Source of the DNA: Bacteroidota bacterium
GTDB lineage: Bacteria; Bacteroidota; Bacteroidia; Bacteroidales; UBA7960
Assembly: GCA_007694165.1 (NCBI GenBank)
Contig: RECE01000285.1
Coordinates: 1-34,380 of the forward strand
Length of the DNA stretch: 34,380 nucleotides
Reading direction: 5' to 3'
In this document: positions 34,375 through 34,380 of the stretch, piece by piece
Layout: every line of letters starts with the position of its first letter
Position numbering within the stretch: the stretch's first letter is position 1
Made by a program: the position numbers and the translations under genes
The notes under the pieces: model-generated
What the model was told of the DNA's origin: nothing
Seen by the model: the letters and a program-made list of their open reading frames with translations, nothing else
Databases searched by the model: none

Positions 34375-34380
34375 TTTAAA

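Overview
The window reads as chromosomal DNA of a Bacteroidota bacterium, most likely an anaerobic or facultative member of the Bacteroidia. Three lines of evidence support this. It carries a full-length sprA gene (type IX secretion system translocon). It carries a GH13 amylase ending in a type IX sorting domain. Its promoters fit the Bacteroidota pattern (TTG or TTTG, about 19 nt, TAnnTTTG). A tungsten/molybdenum-type aldehyde:ferredoxin oxidoreductase points to an anaerobic lifestyle. I cannot name the species.

Layout. 1-496 has no gene. An AOR-family enzyme (497-2377, minus) follows. Then comes a six-gene minus-strand envelope cluster, which in transcription order is coaX (type III pantothenate kinase), an outer-membrane beta-barrel protein, a TPR protein, lptC, a CNNM/CBS hemolysin-family membrane protein, and a ppiD-like periplasmic foldase. 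tRNA-Phe and tRNA-Val each have a clear promoter and a terminator hairpin, and flank a PAP2-type phosphatase gene. Next are a large AsmA-like envelope protein (minus) and, abutting its stop codon, the C-terminal remnant of an SRPBCC-family gene.

From 15.3 kb the main strand flips. It carries the secreted alpha-amylase, an OmpA-family lipoprotein, a malic enzyme, ruvA and the 7.25-kb sprA. A 145-bp MITE-like element with terminal inverted repeats sits between sprA and a minus-strand pair (cysH-type APS reductase and a sugar-nucleotide epimerase). The last block is plus-strand: DAHP synthase-chorismate mutase fusion, thiL, and an RNase HI with an N-terminal hybrid-binding domain. The window ends in a REP-like hairpin.

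How the genes fit together. SprA would export cargo such as the amylase across the outer membrane. LptC, the PpiD-like foldase, the AsmA-like protein, the OmpA lipoprotein and the barrel protein all serve envelope assembly. Most of the rest is core metabolism and DNA maintenance.

I found no convincing new multi-gene system. The items most worth a second look are the glutamine at the catalytic-aspartate position of CoaX, the truncated SRPBCC gene fused to the AsmA-like stop region, the MITE-like and REP-like elements, the CX3CX3C cluster motif of the AOR-family enzyme, and the matched tRNA promoters.
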